DNA from: Candidatus Obscuribacter sp.
GTDB taxonomy: Bacteria > Cyanobacteriota > Vampirovibrionia > Obscuribacterales > Obscuribacteraceae
DNA length: 64,000 bases
Reading direction: 5' to 3'
Assembly (NCBI GenBank): GCA_016712465.1
Contig: JADJQZ010000001.1
Location: 3,596,001 to 3,660,000, forward strand
In this document: in pieces, positions 8,164-17,812 of the stretch
Layout: every line of letters begins with the position of its first letter
How positions within the stretch are numbered: the first letter of the stretch is position 1
Position numbers and translations under genes: made by a program
Notes under the pieces: model-generated
The model's database searches: none
The model's input: the letters and a program-made list of their open reading frames with translations, nothing else
What the model was told of the DNA's origin: nothing

Positions 8164-9477
8164 ATGCGTCAATCACAAGCAGAGCAAGTAAAAGAACTGG
8201 AACTAACCTGGGCAAGCGAAAAGCGCTGGCAGGGCATAATGCGCAACTACAGTGCCCAGGATGTGGTAAAGCTGAGATCCACGGTGCAGATCCAGCACAC
8301 CCTGGCAGATCTAGGAGCCAGGCATTTCTTCGAACTGCTGCACAACGAGCCCTATGTGATCGCCCTCGGTGCCATGAACGGCTCCCAGGCCGTACAGATG
8401 GTGCGGGGCGGGCTCAAGTCGATTTACTTGAGCGGTTGGCAGGTGGCGGCCGACGCCAATAGCTCCAGGCAGACCTATCCTGACCAGAGTCTCTATCCCT
8501 CAACCAGCGCCCCGGAACTGGTAAAACGACTGAACAACGCTCTTCTTCGCCAGGATCAGATTGATGCGTCCGAAGGTCTAAGTGAAAGGAACTGGTTTGT
8601 ACCGATCATGGCCGATGCCGAAGCCGGTTTCGGCGGACCTGTGCATGCCTTTGAACTGATGAAGAACATGATTGAAGCAGGAGCAGCCGGAGTGCACTTC
8701 GAAGACCAGTTGGCCTCTGAAAAGAAATGTGGTCACCTGGGGGGTAAGGTGCTCGTACCGACCTCTACATTCATCCGCACTTTGAGTGCCGCCCGCCTGG
8801 CTGCCGATGTGCTGGGTGTACCGACCATCATCACAGCCCGCACCGATGCCCTGGACGCCACTCTCATTACTTCCGACATCTGCGACATTGACAAACCCTT
8901 CATCGTGGGAGAACGCACCCCGGAAGGCTACTTCCGCGTAAAACAAGGCATCGAGCCGGTTATCGCCAGAGGGCTGGCCTACGCTCCCTATGCCGATGTG
9001 CTCTGGTTCGAAAGCTCCAAACCAGATCTGGAAGAAGCCCGCGTCTTCGCCGAGGCCATTCATGCCCGCTTCCCCGGCAAGTTGCTAGCCTACAACTGCT
9101 CACCATCCTTCAACTGGAAGCAGCACCTGGACGATAAAACCATCCGCTCATTCAATGAAGAACTGGGCAAAATGGGTTTCAAATATCAGTTCATCACCCT
9201 GGCCGGTTGGCATGCCACCAATCTCAGTGCCTTCCAATTGGCTAAAGACTATGCCAAGGAAGGCATGGCTGCCTATGTAAGACTGCAAGAAGAGGAATTC
9301 GCCAGCCAGAGTGAGGGCTACACAGCCGTGCGGCACCAGCGAGAAGTAGGCACCGGCTATTTTGATAAAGTACTGGTCACAGCCAGCGGCGGAGAAGCAT
9401 CCACCCAGGCCCTGAAAGGCTCCACGGAAGAAGACCAGTTCCAGCAACCGGTCAAACAACTGGTGTCGGTTAACTAG
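8164..9477 (+). CDS. aceA: Isocitrate lyase
   Basis: A 437-residue isocitrate lyase (class close to E. coli AceA in length): splits isocitrate to glyoxylate and succinate. The catalytic loop [14 protein letters not shown], with its Cys, lies near residue 190; earlier [11 protein letters not shown] (metal-binding Asp) and later ARTDALDA and [14 protein letters not shown] are all conserved. The frame is open from an ATG at 8140, but the ATG at 8164 has a GCGAGGA ribosome site at good distance and fits the family start, so I use it. It lies 113 bases after aceB and ends just before a clear hairpin terminator, making a two-gene aceBA unit. Confidence 0.97.
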   Translation: MRQSQAEQVKELELTWASEKRWQGIMRNYSAQDVVKLRSTVQIQHTLADLGARHFFELLHNEPYVIALGAMNGSQAVQMVRGGLKSIYLSGWQVAADANSSRQTYPDQSLYPSTSAPELVKRLNNALLRQDQIDASEGLSERNWFVPIMADAEAGFGGPVHAFELMKNMIEAGAAGVHFEDQLASEKKCGHLGGKVLVPTSTFIRTLSAARLAADVLGVPTIITARTDALDATLITSDICDIDKPFIVGERTPEGYFRVKQGIEPVIARGLAYAPYADVLWFESSKPDLEEARVFAEAIHARFPGKLLAYNCSPSFNWKQHLDDKTIRSFNEELGKMGFKYQFITLAGWHATNLSAFQLAKDYAKEGMAAYVRLQEEEFASQSEGYTAVRHQREVGTGYFDKVLVTASGGEASTQALKGSTEEDQFQQPVKQLVSVN

Positions 9478-9507
9478 CGACTAATTTTCCCCCGGCCAAA
9501 AATGGAG

Positions 9508-9540
9508 AACAGCCCTCGCACCAGGGGCTGTTTTCTATTT
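9508..9540 (+). terminator. Rho-independent terminator after aceA
   Basis: The stem AACAGCCC (9508-9515) pairs perfectly with GGGCTGTT (9525-9532) and is followed by TTTCTATTT. It sits 30 bases after the aceA stop and before the convergent TPR gene, which it may also terminate in reverse. Confidence 0.85.
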
Positions 9541-9559
9541 GGAGCAGAATAAGGTTGAC

Positions 9560-10687
9560 CTAGATTCTTTCCTGGCGCAACTTATCGGCCCTGCGCTTAT
9601 CCCGCGCCGCCTGATTCTTCTCCCCACGCAGGTTATTCAGTTTTGCTCTCGACTCGTAGTAAGAGGGCAGTTGCGGATTAAGATCTATAGCAATGTTGAA
9701 GTCCTTGAGGGCACGGTCATACTGTTTGAGACCCTGCCAGGCCAGACCTCGGTTCCAATAGTGTTCGTCATCGGCGGGCGACAATTTGACCAGGAAATCG
9801 AGGTCGACGATTGCCTCTTTGTATTTGCCAATCCGCAAATTTAGCCGCGCTCGCGCTTTTCGACTGTCTCCCTTATTTTGGTCCAACTTAACTGCCCGCT
9901 CATAAGAAGCAAGGGCATCGTCATAGCGCTTCATCTGCTCAAGGGTTTCAGCCCGGGTAAGCCAGCCCTGGCTAACGTTAGGACGCAAGACCACAAGGCG
10001 ATCCATGTCAGAGAGCGCCTTTTCTAATTCGTTGACGGTGCGATAGGCACTGGCTCTGTGAGAGAAATAACGATAGTCGTTATTGTTCAAAGCAATGGCT
10101 TTGCTGAAGGAACTTATAGCCTCCTGATACTTGCCCTCTGTGGATAGCCAGATGCCCTGATAATCGAAAGCTTCAGCCTGGGTACCATCCAGTTCGATTG
10201 ATCGTTTGAGATCGGCTCGCGCCTGTTTCAGATAATCGCCACCGCTAAGATTCTCGGTCAACACAAACAGAATACGCGCTCTCTTCAGATAGGCTTTTGC
10301 CGAATTCGGACTGAGAGCTATGGCTTTGTTCAAGTCAGCCAGTGCCTCTTTGGGATTTTGAGTATCCTTGTAGGTACAGGCTCGCAGATAATAAAACTCG
10401 CCTTCCTTCGGATAGAGAGTGAGCGCATCCCGGCATAGCTCTGCCAGCGCCGTGTTGTTCTGCAAGCCGTTGTAGACCGCCCCTTTCAATTTGAAATATT
10501 CCAGCCTGGTGATTTTTGCGTTGCGATAGGCGGTCTCGGCTTTTGTTAGTGCGCGCTGAAAATCACCTTGCTTGAGAAAACTCTCCCCTTTCAAAAAAGC
10601 AGGGCTGGGTTCGCCGGCCTGAGCAGGCCAAATCGAAAACAGCAAACAAAGGCAAGCGAAAATTCGCTTGAAACTTCGGTACTTCAA
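9560..10687 (-). CDS. Secreted TPR-repeat protein
   Basis: 375 residues. An N-terminal signal peptide (basic start, IFACLCLLFSIWPAQAG, cut near residue 25) is followed by about nine tetratricopeptide repeats, for example YYLRACTYKDTQNPKEALAD, AEAFDYQGIWLSTEGKYQEA and HYWNRGLAWQGLKQYDRAL, up to the end, where the tail is rich in Arg, Lys and Gln. TPRs make protein-protein scaffolds, here in the periplasm or outside; the partner is unknown. Start is a TTG whose TTGA overlaps the miaB stop by four bases, so it is probably translated with miaB although no functional link is known. Two other exported TPR-like proteins lie in this window. Confidence 0.85.
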   Translation of the reverse strand: MKYRSFKRIFACLCLLFSIWPAQAGEPSPAFLKGESFLKQGDFQRALTKAETAYRNAKITRLEYFKLKGAVYNGLQNNTALAELCRDALTLYPKEGEFYYLRACTYKDTQNPKEALADLNKAIALSPNSAKAYLKRARILFVLTENLSGGDYLKQARADLKRSIELDGTQAEAFDYQGIWLSTEGKYQEAISSFSKAIALNNNDYRYFSHRASAYRTVNELEKALSDMDRLVVLRPNVSQGWLTRAETLEQMKRYDDALASYERAVKLDQNKGDSRKARARLNLRIGKYKEAIVDLDFLVKLSPADDEHYWNRGLAWQGLKQYDRALKDFNIAIDLNPQLPSYYESRAKLNNLRGEKNQAARDKRRADKLRQERI

Positions 10688-12033
10688 ACAGTCAAACCAA
10701 CCTTAAGGGCGCCGCGCAAAGCCCATGGATTAGCGGCCGTCACCTCTACATCCACAAGCTGACCGATCAAAGCATCCGGTCCTTCGAAATTGACAATTTT
10801 GTTGGTGCGGGTGCGGCCCATGAGCCGGTTCATACCGCGGTCGGAACGGCCTTCTACGAGAATTTCCACCTTCCGCCCGAGCAATCTCTTGTTGAGACGG
10901 TGGGAAACATCGCCCACAACCGTGTTGAGATAACGCAGCCGTTCGTACTTTTCAGCCTCCGGCACCTGTCCATCCCAGTTGGCGGAGGGGGTGTGCTGCC
11001 GGGGAGAATAAGCGGCAGTGTTAGCCACGTCAAAGCAAATCTCTTCCACCAGGCGCACCGTATTCATAAATTCTTCTTCGCTCTCACCGGGAAACCCGAC
11101 GATCAGATCGGTGGTGATGGCGGCATCAGGTATGCGCGAGCGAATTTCATCGACTTTACGCCGATAGAAATCAACGTTGTAGCCCCGGGCCATACGGCGC
11201 AAAGTACGATCGTCACCGGCTTGAATAGGAATATGGAAATACTCGCAGGCCTGAGGCAAATCTCTGACGGCATCGATAATTTCTACATTTAGATCACGGG
11301 GATGACCGGTAAGAAAACGCAAGCGCTTGATGGCCTCAAGTTCCGGTACGGCTAGTTGCCGAAGCAAATCACCAAGGTGAAGCTTCGGCTCCAAATCGTG
11401 ACCATAGGCAGTTACGTTCTGACCCAAGAGGGTCACTTCCTTGTAACCGCTTTCAGCCAGACTCTTCACTTCTTCAAAAATAGACTGGGGTGAGCGGCTC
11501 TTTTCGCGACCACGCACATAAGGAACGATGCAATAGGTGCAGTTATAATCGCAGCCATAAATAATGGAAACCCAGGCGCTTATGTCATTGAGACGATGCA
11601 CCGGCGTCTCGGGCAAGTCTTCAGGCAATTCTTGATAAATTTCCACCACCGGCTCGCCGCTGGAAGCTTTCATGACAAGTTCCGGCAGTCGGTGCAGATT
11701 GTGGGTTCCGAAAACAAGATCCACGTATGGAGCGCGCTTGCGCATAGCTTCCCCGGCATCCTGTGCCACACAACCACCCACGGCAATGAGAGAACCCGGT
11801 CTCGCTTCCTTGTAACCGCGCCAGGCGCCAAGATAACTGTAAACCTTGTCTTCCGCACCCTCGCGAATAGCACAAGTATTCAAGATCATCAGATCTGCGC
11901 CTTTGATATCCGGGGTCGGCTCATAACCAATCTCATCAAGCAGCCCCAGCATGTGTTCGGAGTCGGATTTATTCATCTGACACCCGAAGGTTTCAACAAA
12001 GACCTTTTTCTTTTCAGCAGTGGTAGCCGTCAT
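10684..12033 (-). CDS. miaB: tRNA-2-methylthio-N6-dimethylallyladenosine synthase
   Basis: 449 residues, radical-SAM methylthiotransferase that adds the ms2 group to i6A37 of tRNA. The N-terminal UPF0004 domain has ETFGCQMNKSDSE and the three auxiliary-cluster cysteines (about C19, C55, C89); the radical-SAM cluster is GCDYNCTYC near residue 161; IPIQAGDDRTLRRMARGY and DLIVGFPGE follow; the C-terminal TRAM domain starts near residue 380. Starts: a TTG and the next-codon ATG are both possible; I use the ATG. Followed with overlap by the TPR gene. Length and motifs are standard. Confidence 0.96.
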   Translation of the reverse strand: MTATTAEKKKVFVETFGCQMNKSDSEHMLGLLDEIGYEPTPDIKGADLMILNTCAIREGAEDKVYSYLGAWRGYKEARPGSLIAVGGCVAQDAGEAMRKRAPYVDLVFGTHNLHRLPELVMKASSGEPVVEIYQELPEDLPETPVHRLNDISAWVSIIYGCDYNCTYCIVPYVRGREKSRSPQSIFEEVKSLAESGYKEVTLLGQNVTAYGHDLEPKLHLGDLLRQLAVPELEAIKRLRFLTGHPRDLNVEIIDAVRDLPQACEYFHIPIQAGDDRTLRRMARGYNVDFYRRKVDEIRSRIPDAAITTDLIVGFPGESEEEFMNTVRLVEEICFDVANTAAYSPRQHTPSANWDGQVPEAEKYERLRYLNTVVGDVSHRLNKRLLGRKVEILVEGRSDRGMNRLMGRTRTNKIVNFEGPDALIGQLVDVEVTAANPWALRGALKVGLTV

Positions 12034-12122
12034 CAAACTGACACCCGATAAACATATTGCATAGCTTAAATATAGACACTGGAATCATAACAGTAGTCAG
12101 GCGCTTCTAAGGTTAGACAGGA

Positions 12123-13301
12123 CTAAGTCTCAGACCGACCGGAGAGAAAGGCGCTCCGGCCGGGCATCCAACCATGTAAAAGAAAGTCAGGAAGCACCTC
12201 GGTCACGGACATCTCTTCCAATTGCAAGACCGCCGAAAGCGGTCGCTCAAGCGGTGATGCCACCGCCAGGGGTGCCGAAGCATCGCAAAGCAACTTGGGG
12301 GCCACAAACCAGTGCACTTCATCAACCAGATCCGCGCCAAGCAAACTGCCGGCCAGCCGGCCGCCGCCTTCACAAAGGAGGCGGCGCAAGCCGCGCCCGC
12401 CCAGAAGTTCAAGACAATGGCGCAAGTCGAGGGCGTTATCTGTACCACCCTCCACGCCCACAAACTCAGCAAGATCTCCGTCCACTTGGGCGAAGGTTTT
12501 CAGCCGGCTCTTTGTTTGAGAGTCATCTCTGTAAAAGATGAAAGTCTTGCCGCCGGGTCTCTGAAAAACCCTGGAGGATTCCGAAAGAGTCAAAGAGGGA
12601 TCAAAAACCACCCGCACCGGCTGCCGTTCCGCCGCCCGGCCGTCCGGCAAGCGCCAGGTAAGGGCCGGATCATCAAGACGGGCCGTAGCCGCTCCCACCA
12701 GAATGGCATCCACCTGAGAGCGCAGGGATTGCACTCTCTCAAGGGCCGCCGAGCCTGTCACATAGCGACTTCTACCCCGGCGGTCGGCGATGCGTCCGTC
12801 CAGGGTAGCAGCCAACTTCAGGTCCAGCCAGGGCAACCCTGCTTCCATAGATTTGAGAAAGCCGCGATTGAGTTCCCGGCACTGCCGGACCATAACCCCC
12901 GCCAGTACTTCAATGCCGCTTTCCTGAATCCGCCTGAGACCGGCACCGGCCACCTTCTCATTGGAATCAACAGTGCCGACCACAACCCGCTTCAGACCCG
13001 CTCTTACAACCGCCTCCGCGCAGGGCGGCGTGCGTCCGAAGTGACTGCAGGGTTCCAGATTCACGTAAAGGGTACCGCCCCGAGCCTGGGCAGCGGCAGC
13101 AGCCAGGGCCAGCGGTTCGGCGTGGGGCTCTCCCGCCCGGCTATGGAAACCCTCCCCCACCACGCGGCCGTCCGCAGAGACAACCACGGACCCCACGAGA
13201 GGATTGGGAGCGGTCTGACCGAGAGCCCGGGCGGCCAGTTCCAGACAGCGCCCCATATAGAATTCATCTTGTTCCGCCTGGGAGGCACTCTCGGCTTGCA
13301 T
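12123..13301 (-). CDS. ribD: Bifunctional riboflavin deaminase-reductase
   Basis: 392 residues with two domains. The deaminase (residues ~10-150) shows the zinc site: HAEP near residue 61 and EPCSHFGRTPPC near 84-95, plus APNPLVGSVVV. The reductase (residues ~155-380) begins LDLKLAATLDGRIADRRGRS and includes LLCEGGGRLAGSLL. It carries out the second and third steps of flavin synthesis from GTP-derived pyrimidine. No other rib gene is adjacent. ATG at 13301 follows GAGGCGGA at a suitable distance. The gene is notably GC-rich compared with its neighbours. Confidence 0.96.
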   Translation of the reverse strand: MQAESASQAEQDEFYMGRCLELAARALGQTAPNPLVGSVVVSADGRVVGEGFHSRAGEPHAEPLALAAAAAQARGGTLYVNLEPCSHFGRTPPCAEAVVRAGLKRVVVGTVDSNEKVAGAGLRRIQESGIEVLAGVMVRQCRELNRGFLKSMEAGLPWLDLKLAATLDGRIADRRGRSRYVTGSAALERVQSLRSQVDAILVGAATARLDDPALTWRLPDGRAAERQPVRVVFDPSLTLSESSRVFQRPGGKTFIFYRDDSQTKSRLKTFAQVDGDLAEFVGVEGGTDNALDLRHCLELLGGRGLRRLLCEGGGRLAGSLLGADLVDEVHWFVAPKLLCDASAPLAVASPLERPLSAVLQLEEMSVTEVLPDFLLHGWMPGRSAFLSGRSET

Positions 13302-13342
13302 CAATTTACATCCGCCTCTAAACCGAACCAGGAGCCAACTTT

Positions 13343-14371
13343 TTAGCCGAAGAACACTTCCGCCACCTTGTAGATATCCATGTCGAGGGTCTTGAGGCTG
13401 TTGACCGCATCCTCAATCGGTACATCGACCAGACTGTTACCATGCAGTGCCACCATGGTGCCGAATTTTTTCTGATGAACAAGATCAGCGGCCAGCACAC
13501 CATATCTGGTGGCGAGAACACGGTCGAAAGCGGTGGGCGAACCGCCTCTTTGAATATGACCAAGGGTGGTGGAACGAGTCTCGAAACCGGTTTCCTTCTC
13601 GATATGCTTGGCGAGAACTTCACCGATACCGCCTAATTTCACATGCCCGAAGGCATCTACCTGACGCTCCGGATTGGCCTCTTCATTATCGAACTTGGCA
13701 CCTTCAGCCACTACAACGATAGAGAAATCTCTACCCCGGGCATGGCGTTGCTTGATGGAAGAAACTACAGCATTAAGATTGATGGGTTTTTCCGGCACAA
13801 GAATGAAATCAGCACCACCGGCTATACCGCCATAACAGGCGATCCAGCCGGCATTGCGGCCCATCACTTCACAAACGAGAACGCGGTTATGCGACTCGGC
13901 TGTGGTATGCAACCGGTCCAGTGCCTCAGCCACAATATTGACGGCCGTATCAAAGCCGAAGGTGACATCGGTGGCATTCAAGTCATTGTCTATGGTCTTA
14001 GGCACGCAGACCAGATTGAGATTGTGCTCCTTATAGAGGCGATTGGCCACGCCGCAGGTATCCTCACCGCCCACCACAATCAATGCGTCGAGGCGATGCT
14101 TCTGCATGTTCTCTTTGATTCGCTCCGGTCCTCTTTCCACTTTGAAAGGATTGGTACGGGAGGTACGCAAGATGGTACCGCCTCTATGAATCAGCCCGCC
14201 GGTGGAATGCATGGTCAGGGGCATAATCATGTCTTCCATGACGCCCCGGAAGCCCTCGAGGTAACCCACTACTTCCGAGCCGTACTCTTTCACCGAGCGT
14301 CTGACCACTGCCCTTAATACGGCGTTAAGACCGGGACAATCGCCGCCGCCAGTAAGGATACCGATGCGCAT
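13343..14371 (-). CDS. pfkA: 6-phosphofructokinase, probably PPi-dependent
   Basis: 342 residues of the PfkA superfamily, beginning MRIGILTGGGDCPGLNAVLR. The phosphoryl-donor residues are diagnostic: GGEDT gives Asp104 and PKTIDND gives Lys125. ATP-dependent enzymes have Gly at the first position (GGDGS or GGEGT), while the Asp/Lys pair marks the pyrophosphate-dependent group such as the Amycolatopsis enzyme. MGRNAGWIA and the substrate-binding arginine region QRGGSPTAFDR are present. A PPi enzyme is reversible and so could also serve gluconeogenesis, which would suit the glyoxylate-shunt genes nearby. ATG is preceded by GAGG. The donor specificity is inferred from residues only. Confidence 0.9.
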   Translation of the reverse strand: MRIGILTGGGDCPGLNAVLRAVVRRSVKEYGSEVVGYLEGFRGVMEDMIMPLTMHSTGGLIHRGGTILRTSRTNPFKVERGPERIKENMQKHRLDALIVVGGEDTCGVANRLYKEHNLNLVCVPKTIDNDLNATDVTFGFDTAVNIVAEALDRLHTTAESHNRVLVCEVMGRNAGWIACYGGIAGGADFILVPEKPINLNAVVSSIKQRHARGRDFSIVVVAEGAKFDNEEANPERQVDAFGHVKLGGIGEVLAKHIEKETGFETRSTTLGHIQRGGSPTAFDRVLATRYGVLAADLVHQKKFGTMVALHGNSLVDVPIEDAVNSLKTLDMDIYKVAEVFFG

Positions 14372-14716
14372 CTAAAAAACCTCAAGACCATTAAGTGTCA
14401 GACTCAGGAGCAAGATTGGCTCAGCACAAGAAGCCAAGAGCCGGGGACAATATTAGAGACGGATACGTGCCGAACGCCCTAAGTATAATTGCAGACCCTG
14501 AAAGCGCCGTATTCATGCCTCCCTTTGTAGTCAGATTATTAAGCGGAATATTGAGAACCTCAAGCCAAATCGGTTGAAATTCCGGTGCCCCTTGGAAAAT
14601 CCCCCGGCGGAATGGATAAAAACCTAAAGGTCAAAGCCCGGCCGAGCTTTCTGTCGTACATTAAGGGTCTGTATAAGCCTTGAGGCCACCTTGTAACCAG
14701 TGAGGGTCGAAATAAA
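14372..14716. other. Intergenic region between divergent pfkA and sucC
   Basis: 345 bases without a convincing gene; a 60-codon plus frame (14395-14577) has no family features or ribosome site. It should hold the promoters of both flanking genes. The best candidate for sucC is TATAAG at 14672-14677 with TTCTGT 17 bases upstream, which is weak. No strong hairpin was seen. Confidence 0.5.
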
Positions 14717-15859
14717 TTGAATCTCTACGAATACGAAGCCAAGCGAATCTTTGAAGCTGGCGGCATACCCGTACCACCGGCAGTACGTATCACCAAACCG
14801 GAAGAGTTAGCTAAAGTACATTTCGGCTATCCACTCACCTTAAAATGTCAGGTCATGTCAGGTGGAAGAGGTAAGGCCGGCGGCATTAAATTCGCCAAAG
14901 ACCTGGAAGAAGGCAAGGCCCTGGCCAAAGACCTGCTTCAGTTGGTCATCAAGGGCTCCAAAACCGAGAGCCTGCTTGTAGAGCCTATGGTGTCCATCGC
15001 CAAAGAGCTTTATCTGGCCGTCACCCTGGACAGAGAAAGAGGCTGCCCGATCTTCATTGCCTCCGCTGAAGGCGGCATTGAGATTGAATCCTCCCACAAC
15101 GTACTTACCGAGCCGATTCCCTTCCCCTATCATCCTTATGTCGGCCGCAACCTGGCTGCCAAACTTGGTTTGAAGGGTGCGGTCATGGCTAAAGTGGCAG
15201 ACCTGGCCAACAAACTCTATAAAGTATTCGAAAGCAAAGACCTCGATCTGGCTGAGATTAACCCTCTGGTCATCACCAAGGGCGACGATGTACTGGCTCT
15301 CGATGGCAAAATCATCATCAACGATGATTCCATCGGACGCCAACCGGCTTTCAAAGGCTGGATGGAAGCTCACCTGGTGGACATGAGCCCCCGGGAGCGC
15401 CGCGCCAAATTGACCGATCTCAACCTGGTGGAACTGGACGGCAATATCGGTATCCTCTGCAACGGCGCCGGTCTGACCATGGCTACCATGGATATGGTCA
15501 AGGCTTTCGGCGGCCAACCCGGTAACTTCCTCGATGCCGGCGGCGGCTCCGACCAGAAGAAGACCCTGGCAGCCCTCGAACTCGTGAATGAGAACCCTGC
15601 CGTGGACGTCATTCTCCTCAATATCCTGGGCGGAATCACAGCCTGTGATGAAGTAGCCGGAGCACTGGTGGAGTTTATGAAAAAATACCCCGAGCGCCAG
15701 ATGGTAGTGAGATTGCGCGGCAACAACCAGGATGTAGCGGAAAAAATGCTGGCCGCATCCGGACTGAAGCTCTATCCCGATCTGGAAGAAGCAGTGAAAG
15801 AGGCGGTCAGCCGCTCAAAGAACGCCACAAAAAAACCGGCTCTTGCCGCCAAAGCCTAA
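14717..15859 (+). CDS. sucC: Succinyl-CoA synthetase beta subunit
   Basis: 380 residues. ATP-grasp N-terminus (MNLYEYEAKRIFEAGGIPVP; CQVMSGGRGKAGGIK near residue 45; LAEINPLVI near 180) followed by the CoA-ligase domain with GNIGILCNGAGLTMATMD near residue 240 and FLDAGGGSD near 268. With SucD it interconverts succinyl-CoA and succinate with substrate-level NTP formation in the TCA cycle. It starts with TTG; GTGAGGG lies about a dozen bases upstream, and no ATG gives the conserved N-terminus. SucD follows after 12 bases. Confidence 0.96.
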   Translation: MNLYEYEAKRIFEAGGIPVPPAVRITKPEELAKVHFGYPLTLKCQVMSGGRGKAGGIKFAKDLEEGKALAKDLLQLVIKGSKTESLLVEPMVSIAKELYLAVTLDRERGCPIFIASAEGGIEIESSHNVLTEPIPFPYHPYVGRNLAAKLGLKGAVMAKVADLANKLYKVFESKDLDLAEINPLVITKGDDVLALDGKIIINDDSIGRQPAFKGWMEAHLVDMSPRERRAKLTDLNLVELDGNIGILCNGAGLTMATMDMVKAFGGQPGNFLDAGGGSDQKKTLAALELVNENPAVDVILLNILGGITACDEVAGALVEFMKKYPERQMVVRLRGNNQDVAEKMLAASGLKLYPDLEEAVKEAVSRSKNATKKPALAAKA

Positions 15860-15871
15860 AGGAGAATTGAA

Positions 15872-16753
15872 GTGATTCTTGTCGATAAACACACAAAAGT
15901 AGTCGTGCAGGGCGCCACCGGCAAAATGGGTGCCGCTCACACCAAGCGCATGCTTGACTACGGCACCAATATTGTTGCCGGCGTCACCCCCGGTAAAGGT
16001 GGAGAAAAAATCCACAACGTACCGGTCTTCGATACCGTCATGGAAGCGGTGAAGACCACAGGCGCCACCTGTTCGGTAATATTCGTGCCGCCCTACCTGG
16101 CCCTCGATGCCGGTTATGAAGCACTTGATGCCGGAATCAGCCTGCTGGTGCTCATCACCGAAGGCATCCCGCCGCAAGATACAGCCAAGTTGGCAGCGGC
16201 AGTGAAAGCCAAAGGGGCTAAATTGATCGGACCCAACTGCCCGGGAATCATCACCCCCGGTCAGTCTCTGATCGGCATCTTGCCTGGTTCCATTTTTAAA
16301 TCAGGTCCTGTGGGCATGGTCAGCAAGTCCGGCACCCTCACCTATGAAATCGCCCTGGCTCTCACTGAGAGCGGTTATGGTCAGTCTACCTGCGTCGGCA
16401 CCGGTGGAGACCCCATCAAAGGTCTCGACTACCAGGAAGTGCTCTCCATGTTCGAGCATGATCCGGCCACCGAAGTGATTGTCATGATCGGTGAAATCGG
16501 CGGTAACGCCGAAGAGGAAGCCGCCGCCTTCATCAAGAAAAACGTGAAGAAGCCGGTTATTGGCTATATCGCCGGTCAAACAGCACCGCCAGGCAAACGC
16601 ATGGGCCACGCCGGCGCCATCATATCCGGTGGCAAAGGAACGGCTGAATCCAAACTGGAGGCTTTCAAAGCCAATGGTGTAAGAGTGGCCATGACCCCCG
16701 GTGAAGTAGCCAAGCAAGTAGCTGAAGCTATTAAGCAACCGGCCAAAGCCTGA
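15872..16753 (+). CDS. sucD: Succinyl-CoA synthetase alpha subunit
   Basis: 293 residues. The CoA-binding Rossmann domain begins [31 protein letters not shown] near residue 122; [11 protein letters not shown] near 210; and the phosphorylated His is in [10 protein letters not shown] near residue 245. Start is GTG at 15872 with AAAGGAGA upstream. It forms the sucCD operon and is closed by a strong terminator. Confidence 0.97.
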   Translation: MILVDKHTKVVVQGATGKMGAAHTKRMLDYGTNIVAGVTPGKGGEKIHNVPVFDTVMEAVKTTGATCSVIFVPPYLALDAGYEALDAGISLLVLITEGIPPQDTAKLAAAVKAKGAKLIGPNCPGIITPGQSLIGILPGSIFKSGPVGMVSKSGTLTYEIALALTESGYGQSTCVGTGGDPIKGLDYQEVLSMFEHDPATEVIVMIGEIGGNAEEEAAAFIKKNVKKPVIGYIAGQTAPPGKRMGHAGAIISGGKGTAESKLEAFKANGVRVAMTPGEVAKQVAEAIKQPAKA

Positions 16754-16774
16754 ATAAACTGATTAGTGAAAGAA

Positions 16775-16807
16775 GAAAGCCTGATACTGATAAGGTATCG
16801 GGCTTTC
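16775..16807 (+). terminator. Rho-independent terminator after sucD
   Basis: GAAAGCCTGATAC (16775-16787) pairs with GTATCGGGCTTTC (16795-16807), 13 pairs with one G-T wobble and a 7-base loop, followed by a pyrimidine-rich tail TCCTTTCTC. Located 21 bases after the sucD stop. Confidence 0.88.
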
Positions 16808-16858
16808 TCCTTTCTCAGGCGTTAGAATGTAAGGGTCAAATTCTGCCGGACCCCGATC

Positions 16859-17812
16859 ATGCGCCTCCAGGCAAACGCCACCGTCCTTATCATCTCTCTG
16901 GGACTTCTGCTTTTGCCCGCCTGGCCACAGGCAAGTGCCGCCGACAAACCCAAAGACACCAATGCAAACGTGAATGTGAACGCTCTGGTCAAACAAGCCA
17001 CGGACCTCGGTTTGCTTTATGGACCGGGAAGAAGGTTCGAAGATCTCTCCGGTGGCGGTAAACGACTCAACTTCCAGCAAATCGAAGCACTTGTCAAAGC
17101 TCATGCCGGCGACCCACTCGCTTATGTGCGACGAGGCAACGCCTACATCAATGAAGGAGACTTTGAACTGGCCCGCAAGGACTTCGACCGGGCACTTTCT
17201 CTAGACCCCAAGTGCGCACAGGCCCATATCGGCAAAAGCCGCTTTTACCAGTTCGAGCAGAAATGGCTGGCGGCCCTGACTGAGTTAGACCTGGCTAAAA
17301 AATTTGCCAACCAGGATACGACAATCAATATCCTCTGGGAAGAAGCCTTTCTCAATCGCGAGTTGAAGCAGTATGACCGGGCTCTGAGCCTATTTGCCCA
17401 GACTCTAAAAATTCCGCAGACGGACAGGAGCAGACTGGCTTACATCTACTTACAGAGGGGCGAGACCTATTCTCGTTTGCACAAATTGCCAGAGGCACTT
17501 CAGGATTATTCTCAAGCCATCAAAATCAATTCCACTCTCACCGATGCCTACTTCATGAGAGGTCTCACCTATCGCTTCCTGGACAAACCCAGAGAAGCCA
17601 TTGCCGATTTCACCACGGTCATCAGTCACGCCTCCAGGCCCCAGCTCGACGCCGCCCAGGCCTCCTTCGCCTCCAACCTCTCCAGCGCTTACGAGCAAAG
17701 AGCGCAACTCTATCGAAAAATCGGCAACAAAGAGCTGGCCGACCGGGATAAGGAAGCCCAGCTCAAGTTCGAGAAAAGTCGCTTCGAGGCTGTGCCTTTC
17801 CGCAGCGACTAG
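16859..17812 (+). CDS. Secreted TPR-repeat protein
   Basis: 317 residues. Signal peptide with core TVLIISLGLLLLPAWP and a likely cut after ASA near residue 29. The mature part carries about six tetratricopeptide repeats: PLAYVRRGNAYINEGDFELA, AYIYLQRGETYSRLHKLPEA and DAYFMRGLTYRFLDKPREAI are clear. It ends in a charged helix. Probably a periplasmic or surface scaffold; partner unknown. The ATG has no strong ribosome site; it begins 52 bases after the sucD terminator, so it has its own transcript. The stop overlaps the convergent monooxygenase gene by four bases. Confidence 0.82.
   Translation: MRLQANATVLIISLGLLLLPAWPQASAADKPKDTNANVNVNALVKQATDLGLLYGPGRRFEDLSGGGKRLNFQQIEALVKAHAGDPLAYVRRGNAYINEGDFELARKDFDRALSLDPKCAQAHIGKSRFYQFEQKWLAALTELDLAKKFANQDTTINILWEEAFLNRELKQYDRALSLFAQTLKIPQTDRSRLAYIYLQRGETYSRLHKLPEALQDYSQAIKINSTLTDAYFMRGLTYRFLDKPREAIADFTTVISHASRPQLDAAQASFASNLSSAYEQRAQLYRKIGNKELADRDKEAQLKFEKSRFEAVPFRSD

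Noticed and set aside
14395..14577. 60-codon frame upstream of sucC
   Set aside because: No ribosome site, no family features, lies in the promoter region of divergent genes.
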